Of a DNA stretch of 53,889 nt, positions 27,904 to 37,350 are shown piece by piece. The translations under genes and the position numbers were made by a program. Under the pieces are notes generated by a model that was not told the DNA's origin, did no database searches, and saw only the letters and a program-made list of their open reading frames with translations. The first letter of the stretch is position 1. Each line of letters starts with the position of its first letter. This stretch comes from Bradyrhizobium sp. (GTDB lineage: Bacteria > Pseudomonadota > Alphaproteobacteria > Rhizobiales > Xanthobacteraceae), in the NCBI RefSeq assembly GCF_030654605.1, contig NZ_JAURXB010000051.1, positions 1 to 53,889 of the forward strand, in the 5' to 3' direction.

Positions 27904-28026
27904 CATCATTGCGAGCGAAGCGAAGCAATCCATCTCGCCACGCAAAAGAAGAATGGATTGCTTCGTCGCATCCGCCTTCGCTCGAAGGCGGGCTTCGGCG
28001 GACAAGAGCGCTCCTCGCAATGACGA
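27904..28026. repeat. Interspersed palindromic repeat (family C)
   Basis: About 123 bases bounded by CATTGCGAGCGAAGCGAAGC on the left and an inverted, shorter GCTCCTCGCAATGACG on the right, with an internal CAATCCAT...ATGGATTG inversion. It ends only 18 bases before the acyl-CoA ligase start, inside the presumed BKACE-ligase-carboxylase operon. Confidence 0.75.
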
Positions 28027-28044
28027 AATGAGGGAGTAAACCGA

Positions 28045-29646
28045 ATGACCAATCTTGCAGCTACCGGCGGCGTACCCGGCCCCGGTCGCATCGGCCGGGT
28101 GGCGATCGGCGATCTCCTGAAGAAAGCGGCGGCGCGGTTTCCGGACCGGGTCGCCGTCACCGATGGCGCGCGGCGCGTGACGTTTACCGAGCTCGAGCGC
28201 GACGCCAACCGGTTTGCCAATTACCTGGTCGCGCGCGGCCTGAAGCCCGGCGAGAAGATTTCGACCATCTGCAACAATTCGGTCGAGTTCGTCAAAGCGC
28301 TGTTCGGCATTCATCGCGCGGGCCTCGTCTGGGTGCCCATCAACACCATGCTCGGCCCCGCCGACATGGACTACATCCTGGATCACGCCGAGGTGCGCTT
28401 CGCGTTGATCGACGACAATCTGCATGCCCAGCCGGATCGCCGCGCGGCGCTGCAAAAGCGCGGCATCGACCTGATCGCGGTCGATCTCACCGGCAAGGCA
28501 GCTGCGGCCGGACTTGAAGAATTCAACGATCTGATCAAGGGCCAGTCCGGGATTGAGCCCGATATCGATTTCGACGATCGCGATCTCGCGATGATTATCT
28601 ATACCTCGGGCACCACCTCGCGCCCGAAGGGCGCGATGCATTGCCATCTCGCCGTCGTCATGGCGGTCATGAGCAACGCCATCGAGATGCATCTCGACCG
28701 CAATGACGGCATCACCGGGCAGTTTCCGCTGTTCCACTGCGCCGGCCATGTGCTGCTGCTGAGCTATCTCTCGGTCGGCGGCCGCATGGCGTTGATGCGC
28801 GGCTTCGACCCCGTGGTCTGCATGGAAGCGATCGTGCGCGACAAGCTCACCGTGTTCGTCGGGCTGTCGCTGATGTACCAGGCGATCCTCGATCACCCCC
28901 GCCGGCGGGAGTACGACCTCTCCGGCCTGAAGGCCTGCATCTACACCATGGCGCCGATGAGCCGCCCGCTGCTGGAGCGGGCGATGGCCGACATGTGTCC
29001 CAATTTCGTGCTGACGAGCGGCCAGACCGAAATGTATCCGGCCACCACGATGTCGCAGCCGGACCGGCAGCTTGAACGCTTCGGCAATTACTGGGGCGAG
29101 TCGCTGATCGTCAACGAGACCGCGATCATGGACGACGACGGCAAGCTGCTGCCACGCGGGCAGGCCGGCGAGCTGGTGCATCGCGGCCCCAACGTCATGA
29201 TGGGCTATTACAAGGATCCGAAGGCGACCGAAGAGGCCAGAAAATTCGGCTGGCACCATACCGGCGATCTCGCCTTGATCGACGAGCATGGCGAAGTGCT
29301 GTTCCTCGACCGCAAGAAGGACATGATCAAGTCCGGCGGCGAGAATGTCGCCTCCGTCAAGATCGAGGAGACGCTGCTGGCGCATCCCTCCGTGCAGAAC
29401 GCCGCCGTGGTCGGCCTGCCGCATCCGCAATGGGGCGAGGCAGTGTCGGCCTTCGTCAAATTGAAGCCGGGCGCGGTCGCCGACGAGGCCGAAATATCGG
29501 AGCATTGCCGAAAACATCTCGGCGGCTTCCAGGTGCCGAAATTCGTCAGGATCGTCGACGAAATGCCGATGACGGCGACCGGCAAGCTGCGCAAGGTCGA
29601 ACTGCGCCAGGCCTTTGCCGGGCATTTTACGAAAGAGCACGCGTAG
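28045..29646 (+). CDS. Acyl-CoA synthetase (AMP-forming)
   Basis: A 533-residue ANL ligase. Motifs are the P-loop IIYTSGTTSRPKGAM, the GQTEMYPATTM adenylate motif, the hinge region FLDRKKDMIKSGGENVASVK and the C-terminal catalytic Lys in MTATGKLRK. It makes an acyl-CoA from a free acid, ATP and CoA. Start ATG at 28045 with AGGGAG. Its TAG stop overlaps the GTG start of the carboxylase beta gene by one base, so ligase and carboxylase are translationally coupled and the ligase probably makes the precursor of the carboxylase substrate. It is a different subfamily from the ligase at 16500 (different motif variants). Confidence 0.92.
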   Translation: MTNLAATGGVPGPGRIGRVAIGDLLKKAAARFPDRVAVTDGARRVTFTELERDANRFANYLVARGLKPGEKISTICNNSVEFVKALFGIHRAGLVWVPINTMLGPADMDYILDHAEVRFALIDDNLHAQPDRRAALQKRGIDLIAVDLTGKAAAAGLEEFNDLIKGQSGIEPDIDFDDRDLAMIIYTSGTTSRPKGAMHCHLAVVMAVMSNAIEMHLDRNDGITGQFPLFHCAGHVLLLSYLSVGGRMALMRGFDPVVCMEAIVRDKLTVFVGLSLMYQAILDHPRRREYDLSGLKACIYTMAPMSRPLLERAMADMCPNFVLTSGQTEMYPATTMSQPDRQLERFGNYWGESLIVNETAIMDDDGKLLPRGQAGELVHRGPNVMMGYYKDPKATEEARKFGWHHTGDLALIDEHGEVLFLDRKKDMIKSGGENVASVKIEETLLAHPSVQNAAVVGLPHPQWGEAVSAFVKLKPGAVADEAEISEHCRKHLGGFQVPKFVRIVDEMPMTATGKLRKVELRQAFAGHFTKEHA

Positions 29647-31262
29647 TGGCTGTCATTGAATCGACCATCGCCCCTGGTAGCGCGGCCTTTCAGGCCAACC
29701 GCGACGGCATGCTGGCGCTGATTGCGCGCATGCGTGGCCTGGAGGAGCGGGCGCGCGCCGCATCGGCCGCCGCCAAGGACCGGTTTCACAAGCGCGGGCA
29801 ATTGCTGCCGCGCGAACGGGTGGCGCTGGTGCTGGATCCCGGCACGCCGTTCATCGAGCTCTCGACCCTGGCCGGCTACATGTTCGACGTGCCCGACGCC
29901 GGCAAGAGCGTTCCCGGCGGCGGGCTGATCGCCGGCATCGGTTTCGTGGCCGGCATCCGCTGCATGGTCTCGGCCAATGATTCCGGCATCGACGCCGGCG
30001 CGCTGCAGCCTTACGGCCTCGACAAGACGCTGCGGGTGCAGGAAATGGCGCTGGAGAACAAGCTGCCCTATGTGCAGCTGGTCGAAAGCGCCGGCGCCAA
30101 TCTGCTGCGCTACCGCGTCGAGGATTTTATCCGCGGCGGCAACATTTTTCGAAATTTGGCGCGCTTGTCGGCCGCCGGCCTTCCGGTGGTGACGGTGACG
30201 CACGGCTCGTCCACCGCCGGCGGCGCCTACCAGACCGGATTGTCCGACTACATCGTGATGGTGCGGGGCCGCACCCGCGCCTTCCTGGCCGGGCCGCCGC
30301 TCTTGAAGGCCGCGACCGGGGAAATCGCCACCGAAGAGGAACTCGGCGGCGCCGAGATGCACACCAGCATTTCCGGCCTCGGCGACTATCTCGCCGAGGA
30401 CGACCGCGACGCGCTGCGGATCGCGCGCGATATCATGGGCAATCTGCAGTGGGACCGGCCGGAAGCCGACAAGGCTTCGCACCGCCCACCGCGGCATGAT
30501 CCCGAGGAGCTGCTCGGCATCATGCCGATGGATCACAAGCGGCCGGTCGACATGCGCCAGGCCATCGCCCGCTTCATCGACGATTCCGATTTCACCGAAT
30601 TCGGCGCCAATTATGGCCCGGCCACGGTGTGCGGCCACGCCCGCATCGAAGGCCATGCGATCGGCATCATCACCAACAACGGCCCGCTCGACGTTCCCGG
30701 CGCCAACAAGGCGACGCATTTCATCCAGGCCTGCTGCCAGTCGCGCACGCCGCTGCTCTATCTCAACAACACCACAGGCTACATGGTAGGTCGAGCCTAT
30801 GAAGAAGCCGGCATGATCAAGCACGGCTCGAAAATGATCCAGGCCGTCACCAGCGCCACCGTGCCGCAGATCACGATCTATTGCGGCGCCTCGTTCGGCG
30901 CCGGCAATTACGGCATGTGCGGCCGCGGCTTCCATCCGCGCTTCTGCTTCTCCTGGCCCAATGCCAGGACCGCCGTGATGGGCGGCGAGCAGGCCGCCGA
31001 AACCATGGCCATCGTTACCGAAGCCGCCGCCGCCAGACGCGGCAAGCCGATCGAGAAAGAAAAGATCGACGCCATGAAGGCGCAGATCACCGGCGTGTTC
31101 GACGGCCAGATGGACGTGTTCTCGACCAGTGCGCGCGTGCTCGACGACGGCGTGATCGACCCGCGCGATACCCGCAGCGTGCTGGCGGAAGTGCTGGCGA
31201 TCTGCCGGGAGGCCGAGGCGCGCAGTCCGCAAGCCATGCAGTTCTCGGTGGCGCGGCCATGA
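29646..31262 (+). CDS. Acyl-CoA carboxylase, carboxyltransferase (beta) subunit
   Basis: A 538-residue carboxyltransferase of the methylcrotonyl/geranyl-CoA carboxylase type. Crotonase-fold repeats are visible as HGSSTAGGAYQTGLSDY in the N-terminal half and NNTTGYMVGRAYEEAGMIK in the C-terminal half. YCGASFGAGNYGMCGRGF provides the second oxyanion site. It transfers CO2 from biotin to an acyl-CoA or enoyl-CoA. The start is GTG at 29646, overlapping the ligase stop by one base, and its TGA overlaps the ATG of the alpha subunit. Length is normal. Without a hydratase or HMG-CoA lyase nearby, neither the leucine nor the acyclic terpene pathway can be assigned. Confidence 0.9.
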   Translation: MAVIESTIAPGSAAFQANRDGMLALIARMRGLEERARAASAAAKDRFHKRGQLLPRERVALVLDPGTPFIELSTLAGYMFDVPDAGKSVPGGGLIAGIGFVAGIRCMVSANDSGIDAGALQPYGLDKTLRVQEMALENKLPYVQLVESAGANLLRYRVEDFIRGGNIFRNLARLSAAGLPVVTVTHGSSTAGGAYQTGLSDYIVMVRGRTRAFLAGPPLLKAATGEIATEEELGGAEMHTSISGLGDYLAEDDRDALRIARDIMGNLQWDRPEADKASHRPPRHDPEELLGIMPMDHKRPVDMRQAIARFIDDSDFTEFGANYGPATVCGHARIEGHAIGIITNNGPLDVPGANKATHFIQACCQSRTPLLYLNNTTGYMVGRAYEEAGMIKHGSKMIQAVTSATVPQITIYCGASFGAGNYGMCGRGFHPRFCFSWPNARTAVMGGEQAAETMAIVTEAAAARRGKPIEKEKIDAMKAQITGVFDGQMDVFSTSARVLDDGVIDPRDTRSVLAEVLAICREAEARSPQAMQFSVARP

Positions 31263-33235
31263 AGGTGCAGATGAAGCCGACGCCGTTCTCGAAAATCCTG
31301 ATCGCCAATCGCGGCGAGATCGCATTGCGGATCATGCGCACCGCGCGCCGCCTCGGCTACGGCGTGGTCGCGGTCTATTCCGACGCCGACCGCGATGCCT
31401 TGCATGTGCGGGAAGCCGACGAAGCCATCCGCCTCGGCGAGGCGCTGCCCTCGCAATCCTACCTGAATATCGAAGCCATCATCGCGGCGGCCGAGGCCAG
31501 TGGCGCCGATGCCGTGCATCCCGGCTACGGCTTTCTCGCCGAGAACGAGGATTTCGCGCAGGCGTGCCGCGATGCCGGCCTGGTGTTCATCGGGCCGTCG
31601 CCCGAATCCATCAAGGCGATGGGCAACAAGGCCGGTGCCAAGGAAATCATGCTGGCGGCCGGCGTGCCCTGCGTGCCCGGCTATCAGGGCGCCGACCAGA
31701 GCGATGCCGTCATGCTGGCCGAGGCCGGCAGAACAGGCTTTCCCGTGATGATCAAGGCGGTCGCCGGCGGCGGCGGACGCGGCATGCGGCTGGTCGTGGA
31801 TGCGGCGGCGTTTCCGGATGCGCTGCGCAGCGCGCGATCCGAGGCGCAGGGCGCGTTCGGCGATCCCACGGTGATCCTGGAGCGCGCCATTGCCGATCCC
31901 CGCCACCTCGAAATCCAGGTGTTCGGCGACCGCCACGGCAACGCCATCCATCTCGGCGAGCGCGACTGCTCGGTGCAGCGCCGGCACCAGAAACTGATCG
32001 AGGAAGCGCCGTCACCGGCGGTGTCGCCGGAGTTGCGGGCGCGGATGGGCGCGGTCGCGGTCGCTGCCGTCAAATCGATCGGGTACGAGGGCGCCGGCAC
32101 GCTCGAGTTCCTGCTCGATCGTAGCGGCGAATTCTACTTCATGGAGATGAACACGCGGCTGCAGGTCGAGCATCCCGTCACCGAGGCGATCACCGGGCTC
32201 GATCTGGTCGAACTGCAGCTGCGGGTGGCCGGCGGCGAGCCGCTCGGGCTGAAGCAGGACGCGATAGAATTCTCCGGCCATGCCATCGAGGTGCGGCTAT
32301 GTTCGGAAGATGCCGGCCAGGACTTCATGCCGCAGTCCGGCCGGATGGCGCTGTGGCAGATGCCCGGCGAGATCCGCGTCGAGCACGCGCTGCAATCGGG
32401 CTCCGGGATTCCGCCATTCTACGATTCGATGATTGCCAAACTGATCAGCCATGGCGAAAGCCGCGATGCGGCGCGACGCCAGCTCATTCACGGCCTCGAA
32501 CAGACCGCCGCATTCGGCGTCACCACCAATCAGGCGTTCCTCGCCGCCTGTCTGGCGCATCCGGCCTTTGCAGCGGGCGAAGCGACCACGGCGTTCATCG
32601 GCCAGCACCGCGATGCGCTGCTGGCGCCGCGCGCGGATGCGGCTTCGGAGGCGGCGCTGGCGGCGGTGCTGCTCTATGTCACCGATCCCTTTGCGCCGCC
32701 GTGGCGCAGTGGCCGGACGCTGGCGTCGACCTTTCCGGTGCCGGCCCGCGTCGAACTCGATCACGGCATCCATGAGCTCGAAGTCGGCCGCGAGCGCGAC
32801 GGCGGCTATCTCGCCACCGTCGAAAATACGGCCTACCGGATCGAAATCCACGCGCTCGACGGCGACAGCATTCGTTTCAGCAGCAATGGCCTGATGGAAT
32901 CCGCCAGATTCCTGCGCGACGGCGACCGGCTGTTTGTCCTGCACCGCGGCATAACGATCGCAGTCCGCGACCTGACCCGGGCAGCGCCTGCCACGGCAGC
33001 GGCAAACGGCGGCGACGGCAAGGTCCGCGCCGCGATGAACGGCCGCGTCGTGGCGTTGCTGGTCAAGCCTGGCGACAAGGTCGAAGCGGGCCAGCCCGTG
33101 ATGACGCTGGAAGCGATGAAGATGGAGCATGTGCATACGGCAGGGATCGCGGGCACGATTTCGGCGATCAATGTCGCGGAAGGCGAGCAGGTGACGACGG
33201 GGAAGATCGTGGTGGAGATCGAGGCGGCAAAATAG
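31259..33235 (+). CDS. Acyl-CoA carboxylase, biotin carboxylase/BCCP (alpha) subunit
   Basis: A 658-residue alpha subunit. The N-terminal biotin carboxylase domain (about 1-450) begins FSKILIANRGEIALRIMRTA and has the ATP-grasp glycine loop GGGGRGMRLV and the EMNTRLQVEHPVTE active-site strand. A middle linking domain and a C-terminal biotinyl domain follow, with EAMKMEH and biotin-accepting Lys621. It carboxylates its own biotin with ATP and bicarbonate and feeds the beta subunit. It starts at ATG 31259 inside an ATGA overlap with the beta gene. It is the last gene of the operon; a family A repeat follows nine bases later. Confidence 0.94.
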   Translation: MKVQMKPTPFSKILIANRGEIALRIMRTARRLGYGVVAVYSDADRDALHVREADEAIRLGEALPSQSYLNIEAIIAAAEASGADAVHPGYGFLAENEDFAQACRDAGLVFIGPSPESIKAMGNKAGAKEIMLAAGVPCVPGYQGADQSDAVMLAEAGRTGFPVMIKAVAGGGGRGMRLVVDAAAFPDALRSARSEAQGAFGDPTVILERAIADPRHLEIQVFGDRHGNAIHLGERDCSVQRRHQKLIEEAPSPAVSPELRARMGAVAVAAVKSIGYEGAGTLEFLLDRSGEFYFMEMNTRLQVEHPVTEAITGLDLVELQLRVAGGEPLGLKQDAIEFSGHAIEVRLCSEDAGQDFMPQSGRMALWQMPGEIRVEHALQSGSGIPPFYDSMIAKLISHGESRDAARRQLIHGLEQTAAFGVTTNQAFLAACLAHPAFAAGEATTAFIGQHRDALLAPRADAASEAALAAVLLYVTDPFAPPWRSGRTLASTFPVPARVELDHGIHELEVGRERDGGYLATVENTAYRIEIHALDGDSIRFSSNGLMESARFLRDGDRLFVLHRGITIAVRDLTRAAPATAAANGGDGKVRAAMNGRVVALLVKPGDKVEAGQPVMTLEAMKMEHVHTAGIAGTISAINVAEGEQVTTGKIVVEIEAAK

Positions 33236-33243
33236 AAATCCCC

Positions 33244-33373
33244 GTCGTCCCGGCCCAGCGAGCGCCGAGCCGGGACCCATACCGCGTGATCCATCGAATG
33301 CAGCAAACTGTTCGACGACCAATCACAACCACAACCACCTGTGGTTATGGGTCCCTGCGTTCGCAGGGACGAC
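33244..33373. repeat. Two-armed palindromic element with mismatched arms (family A)
   Basis: 130 bases with the usual outer GTCGTCCC and GGGACGAC ends and ACCCATA tails. The left hairpin is the CCCGG...CCGGG type with a long AGCGAGCG loop, while the right one is CCCTGCGTTCGCAGGG. The two arms come from different subtypes. It lies between convergent operons. Confidence 0.8.
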
Positions 33374-33380
33374 GACGTAG

Positions 33381-34373
33381 TTAGAGGCTCCGCCCCGTTC
33401 CCTCATTGAGCCAGCACGCCACCTGATGTTTTGTGCCCGCTTCCGCCAGCACCGGCGTATCCACCTTGCACCTGTCCATCACATAGCGGCAGCGAGTGTG
33501 GAATGCGCAGCCGGAGGGCGGATTGATCGGGCTCGGCACGTCGCCGTCGATCATCGGCTTCAGCGTCTTCTTTTTCGGATCCGCCACCGGCACCGAGGCC
33601 AGGAGGGCCTGCGTATAGGGATGCCTCGGGTTGGCGAACAGTTCGGCCTTCTCCGCGATCTCGACGATGCGGCCGAGATACATCACGGCGACGCGGTGGC
33701 TGATATGGGCGACGACGGCGAGGTCGTGGGCGATGAACAGATAGGAAAAGCCGTGCCGGCGCTGCAGGTCGATCAGGAGGTTGATCACCTGGGCCTGGAT
33801 CGAGACGTCGAGCGCCGAGACCGGCTCGTCGCACACGATCAAATCGGGGCCGAGCGACAGCGCGCGAGCGATGCAGATGCGCTGGCGCTGGCCGCCGGAG
33901 AACTGGTGCGGATAGTTCTGCATTTGATCGGCCCGCAGCCCGACCTGATCGAACAGTTCCGCGACCCGTTCGCGCCTTTTTTCTCCCTTGGCCAGGTCAT
34001 GGACGCTGAGCGGTTCGCCGACGATATCGCCCGCCGTCATGCGCGGATTCAGCGAGGCGAACGGGTCCTGGAAGATGATCTGCATCGAGCGCCGGTGCTC
34101 GCGCAGATCCGCCTTGCCGAGATGGGTGATGTCGAGGCCGTTGATCCGGATGCTGCCGCTGGTCGGCTCGACCAGCCGCAGGATGGCGCGCGCCACCGTC
34201 GATTTGCCGCAGCCGGATTCCCCGACCATCCCGAGCGTTTCGCCGACGCCGACCGTGAAGCTGATGCCATCCACGGCATGCACCGTGCCGACGCGGCGGC
34301 GCAGCACGCCGCCCCGCACCGCATAATGCTTGACGAGGTCGGTGACCTCGAGCAGCGGCGTTGCGTCGGTCAT
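33381..34373 (-). CDS. Peptide/oligopeptide ABC transporter ATP-binding protein (DppF-like)
   Basis: A 330-residue ABC ATPase: Walker [10 protein letters not shown], signature [14 protein letters not shown], Walker [13 protein letters not shown] and the C-terminal oligopeptide_HPY extension with Cys residues in [15 protein letters not shown]. It powers import by the permease pair encoded upstream. Start ATG at 34373 overlaps the stop of the preceding ATPase gene in an ATGA junction. It is the last gene of a five-gene operon (binding protein, two permeases, two ATPases). Confidence 0.94.
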   Translation of the reverse strand: MTDATPLLEVTDLVKHYAVRGGVLRRRVGTVHAVDGISFTVGVGETLGMVGESGCGKSTVARAILRLVEPTSGSIRINGLDITHLGKADLREHRRSMQIIFQDPFASLNPRMTAGDIVGEPLSVHDLAKGEKRRERVAELFDQVGLRADQMQNYPHQFSGGQRQRICIARALSLGPDLIVCDEPVSALDVSIQAQVINLLIDLQRRHGFSYLFIAHDLAVVAHISHRVAVMYLGRIVEIAEKAELFANPRHPYTQALLASVPVADPKKKTLKPMIDGDVPSPINPPSGCAFHTRCRYVMDRCKVDTPVLAEAGTKHQVACWLNEGTGRSL

Positions 34374-35383
34374 GGCGTCACCGCCGTTTCTGCGGCGCGC
34401 CAGCACGCCGCCAAGTGATGGTCGCCCCAGTCCTGCAACGGCGGATATTCGGCATGGCAGCGTTCGATCGCGAGCGCGCAGCGCGGCGCGAACGCGCAGC
34501 CCGGCGGCAGGTTGGTCAGCGACGGGACCATGCCGGGAATTTCGACCAGCCGCGCATCGGAGTTGGAGCCGAACGTCGCCACCGCGGGCATCGATGCCAT
34601 CAGGCCGCGGGTGTAGGGATGCCTCGGATTTTCGAACAGCGCCTCGACGCCGGCTTCCTCGACCTTCTTGCCGGCATACATCACGATGACGCGCTGCGCG
34701 GTCTGCGCGACGACGCCGAGATCGTGGGTGATCAGGATCAGCCCGGTGCCGAGTTCCTTCTGCAACTCGACGATCAGCGCCAGGATCTGGGCCTGGATGG
34801 TAACATCGAGCGCGGTGGTCGGCTCGTCCGCGATCAGTAGCGCCGGCCGGCACGCCAGCGCCATCGCGATCATGGCGCGCTGGCGCATGCCGCCGGAGAG
34901 CTGATGCGGATATTCGGTGGCCCTTCGCTCCGGTTCCGGGATGCGGACGAGGCGCAGCATTTCGACGGCCTTTGCCCAGGCTTCCTTACGGGTGATGGAG
35001 CGATGCAAGCGAACCGCTTCGGTAATCTGGTCGCCGATCCGGATCACCGGGTTGAGCGAGGTCATCGGTTCCTGAAAAATCATCGAGATGCGGTTGCCGC
35101 GGATCGCGCGCATCTCGGCCTCGTCGAGGCCGAGCAGGTCGGTGCCTTCGAGCGCCACCGAGCCGCCGACGATCCGGCCCGGCGGATCCGGCACCAGCCG
35201 CATGATCGACAATGCGGTGACGCTCTTGCCGCAGCCGGATTCGCCGACGATCGCCAGCGTCTCGCCGCGGCGAATGCTGAACGAGATGTCGTCGACCGCC
35301 TTGAACAGCCCGGAATTGGTGAAGAACACCGTTTGCAGGTTCTTCACGTCGAGAACCATATCGTCTGCCAGAACCTCGTTCAT
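34370..35383 (-). CDS. Peptide/oligopeptide ABC transporter ATP-binding protein (DppD-like)
   Basis: A 337-residue ABC ATPase: Walker [11 protein letters not shown], signature [14 protein letters not shown], Walker [14 protein letters not shown] and the oligopeptide C-terminal cysteine region [15 protein letters not shown]. It forms the heterodimeric motor with the next gene. The start ATG at 35383 overlaps the TGA of the permease gene by one base (TGATG), which indicates translational coupling. The reading frame stays open upstream, but only this start gives a normal N-terminus. Confidence 0.94.
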   Translation of the reverse strand: MNEVLADDMVLDVKNLQTVFFTNSGLFKAVDDISFSIRRGETLAIVGESGCGKSVTALSIMRLVPDPPGRIVGGSVALEGTDLLGLDEAEMRAIRGNRISMIFQEPMTSLNPVIRIGDQITEAVRLHRSITRKEAWAKAVEMLRLVRIPEPERRATEYPHQLSGGMRQRAMIAMALACRPALLIADEPTTALDVTIQAQILALIVELQKELGTGLILITHDLGVVAQTAQRVIVMYAGKKVEEAGVEALFENPRHPYTRGLMASMPAVATFGSNSDARLVEIPGMVPSLTNLPPGCAFAPRCALAIERCHAEYPPLQDWGDHHLAACWRAAETAVTP

Positions 35384-36276
35384 CAGCCGCGCTGCCTCGG
35401 GTCGAGGATGTCGCGCAGCGCGTCGCCGAACAAATTGGTGCCGAATACCGCAAGGCTGATCGCAATCCCGGGGAAGATCACCAGCCACGGCGCGACACGG
35501 ACATATTCCGCGGCCGATTCCGACAGCATGCGGCCCCATGACGGATAGGGTTCGGGAATGCCGAGGCCGAGAAACGACAGCGAGGCCTCGGTGAGAATCG
35601 TCGAACCGAGCTGCGCCGTCGCCAGCACGATCAGCGGCGCCAGCGTGTTGGGCAGCACGTGGCGCAGCGCGATGCGGGTTTCGCTCATGCCGATCGATTT
35701 TGCGGCCTCGATGAACGGCAGCTCGCGCAGCGCCAGCGTATTGGCGCGGATCACGCGGGCGACCGTGGGGATCAGCGGGATCGCGATCGCGATGATCACG
35801 TTCGGCAGCGACGGCCCCAGCGCCGCGGTCATGACCAGCGCCAGCACCAACAGCGGCAGGGCCTGCAAGATATCGGTAATGCGCTGGAACACCAGATCGA
35901 CCCAGCCGGACAAATAACCCGAGGCGAGGCCGACCATCACGCCGATCGAGGAGCCGAGCAGGGTGGAGCCGACGCCGACGGCGAGCGAGATGCGGGCGCC
36001 ATGGACGATCCGGCTCCAGACGTCCCGCCCGAACGCGTCGGTCCCTAGCCAATGCTGCGCACTGGGGGGCGCCAGGCGCTGCAGGGAATCGACGGAGAGC
36101 GGATCGTAACGGCCGATGAGATCGGCCAGCAACGCGGCCAGCACGAACAGCACCATGATGACGAGGCCGATCGCGCCGAGCATATGGCGCCGCGCCAGGA
36201 ACGTCAGCTTTCGCCAGCCATGCGTCGAATGGGCGCCGGCGCGTCGCAGTTCGCTATCGTAGTTGATGACGGCCAA
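35383..36276 (-). CDS. Peptide/oligopeptide ABC transporter permease (DppC-like)
   Basis: A 297-residue inner-membrane permease. One membrane segment lies near residues 32-52 ([20 protein letters not shown]), then the [21 protein letters not shown] motif typical of DppC/OppC, and four to five further spans. The EAAKSIGM stretch is the ATPase-coupling loop. I choose TTG at 36276 as start because TAGGAG lies seven bases upstream and the gene then begins just after the DppB stop. Longer in-frame starts would overlap that gene without a ribosome site. Confidence 0.92.
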   Translation of the reverse strand: MAVINYDSELRRAGAHSTHGWRKLTFLARRHMLGAIGLVIMVLFVLAALLADLIGRYDPLSVDSLQRLAPPSAQHWLGTDAFGRDVWSRIVHGARISLAVGVGSTLLGSSIGVMVGLASGYLSGWVDLVFQRITDILQALPLLVLALVMTAALGPSLPNVIIAIAIPLIPTVARVIRANTLALRELPFIEAAKSIGMSETRIALRHVLPNTLAPLIVLATAQLGSTILTEASLSFLGLGIPEPYPSWGRMLSESAAEYVRVAPWLVIFPGIAISLAVFGTNLFGDALRDILDPRQRG

Positions 36277-36286
36277 GCTTTGGCTC

Positions 36287-37234
36287 CTAATCCGTATAGC
36301 GAATGCGTGGATCGATCGCGGCGTAGAGCATGTCGACCGTGAAGTTCGTGACCACGACAACCACGGCGATCAGCATCACCAGGTTCTGGACGATCGGATA
36401 GTCGCGCCAGCGGATCGCCTCGACCAGGAAGCGGGCGACGCCGGGAATGTTGAACACGGTCTCGGTGACGATCAGGCCGCCGATCAGGAACGCGGCCTCG
36501 ATGCCGATCACGGTGATAACGGGCAGCACGGCGTTCTTCAGTGCATGGTGATAATTGACGGAGGCCTCGGACGCCCCCTTGGCGCGGGCGGTGCGGATAT
36601 AATCCTGCCGCAATATTTCCAGCATCGAGGAGCGGGTGATCCGCATGGTCAGCGCGGCGCTGCGAAAGCCGACCGCCATCGCCGGGACGGCGTAGATCGC
36701 GAACGCCTCGGTCCAGGTCGCCGGGTTCGGGTTGAAGATCGGCATGGTCCCGAACATCGAGACCGACGCCATCAGGATCAAGAGGCCGAGCCAGAACGAG
36801 GGCAGCGACAGGCCGCTCAGGCTGACGACCCGCAATGCATAGTCGAGCCGGGTGCCTTGCTTTACCGCGCTGATGACTCCAAGTGGAATGCCGATCGAGG
36901 CGGAAAACAACAATGCGAGGGCGGCCAGCTTTGCGGTGATCGGAATCCGCGGCAGGATCTCCTGCAGCGCGGGCTTCTCGGACACGTAGGAATAGCCGAG
37001 GTCGCCGTGCAGCAGCCCGCCGATCCATTGCATGTATTGCACGACGATCGACTGGTCGAGCCCGAGCTCCTTCTCCAGGTTGGCCTTGTCGGCCTGGTCG
37101 ACGAATCCGGCCGCGTCGAACAGGATGTCGACGATGTTGCCGGGTACGATGCGCAGCAGCACAAAGATGATGACCGAGATCCCGAACAGGGTCACGAGCA
37201 TCAACACGAGACGCCGCACGATATAGGCAAACAA
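36287..37234 (-). CDS. Peptide/oligopeptide ABC transporter permease (DppB-like)
   Basis: A 315-residue inner-membrane permease. The N-terminus MFAYIVRRLVLMLVTLFGIS is the classic first span of DppB/OppB. The large periplasmic loop and five further spans follow, with the coupling loop YIRTARAKGASE. It pairs with the DppC-like protein encoded ten bases downstream. A perfect 12-base inverted repeat lies in the 116 bases between it and the binding-protein gene. Confidence 0.93.
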   Translation of the reverse strand: MFAYIVRRLVLMLVTLFGISVIIFVLLRIVPGNIVDILFDAAGFVDQADKANLEKELGLDQSIVVQYMQWIGGLLHGDLGYSYVSEKPALQEILPRIPITAKLAALALLFSASIGIPLGVISAVKQGTRLDYALRVVSLSGLSLPSFWLGLLILMASVSMFGTMPIFNPNPATWTEAFAIYAVPAMAVGFRSAALTMRITRSSMLEILRQDYIRTARAKGASEASVNYHHALKNAVLPVITVIGIEAAFLIGGLIVTETVFNIPGVARFLVEAIRWRDYPIVQNLVMLIAVVVVVTNFTVDMLYAAIDPRIRYTD

Positions 37235-37250
37235 CGGGCTGCTCCTGTCA

Positions 37251-37299
37251 GCGCGTATTCCGCGAGCGTGGATAGCAAGCCTGCGATCGGAATACGCGC
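37251..37299 (-). promoter_or_regulatory. Intercistronic hairpin between binding-protein and permease genes
   Basis: GCGCGTATTCCG (37251-37262) and its exact inverse CGGAATACGCGC (37288-37299) enclose a 25-base loop in the transcribed spacer between the dppA-like and dppB-like genes. No U-tract follows, so it is more likely an mRNA-stability or processing element, or a weak attenuator, than a full terminator. Such hairpins often allow more binding protein than permease to be made. Confidence 0.65.
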
Positions 37300-37350
37300 A
37301 AATATTAGAGGCTGGCGGTCGGGTCCTGCCGCGAGGTGCGGCTCAAGACG

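Noticed and set aside
27904..28026. Repeats in the window considered as CRISPR arrays or conventional insertion sequences
   Set aside because: Copies are dispersed singly with internal inversions, no regular spacers, and no transposase gene is present.
27020..33235. Assignment as a leucine (Liu) or acyclic terpene (Atu) utilisation cluster
   Set aside because: The carboxylase subunits fit, but no methylglutaconyl/isohexenylglutaconyl hydratase or HMG-CoA lyase is present, and BKACE is not part of those clusters.
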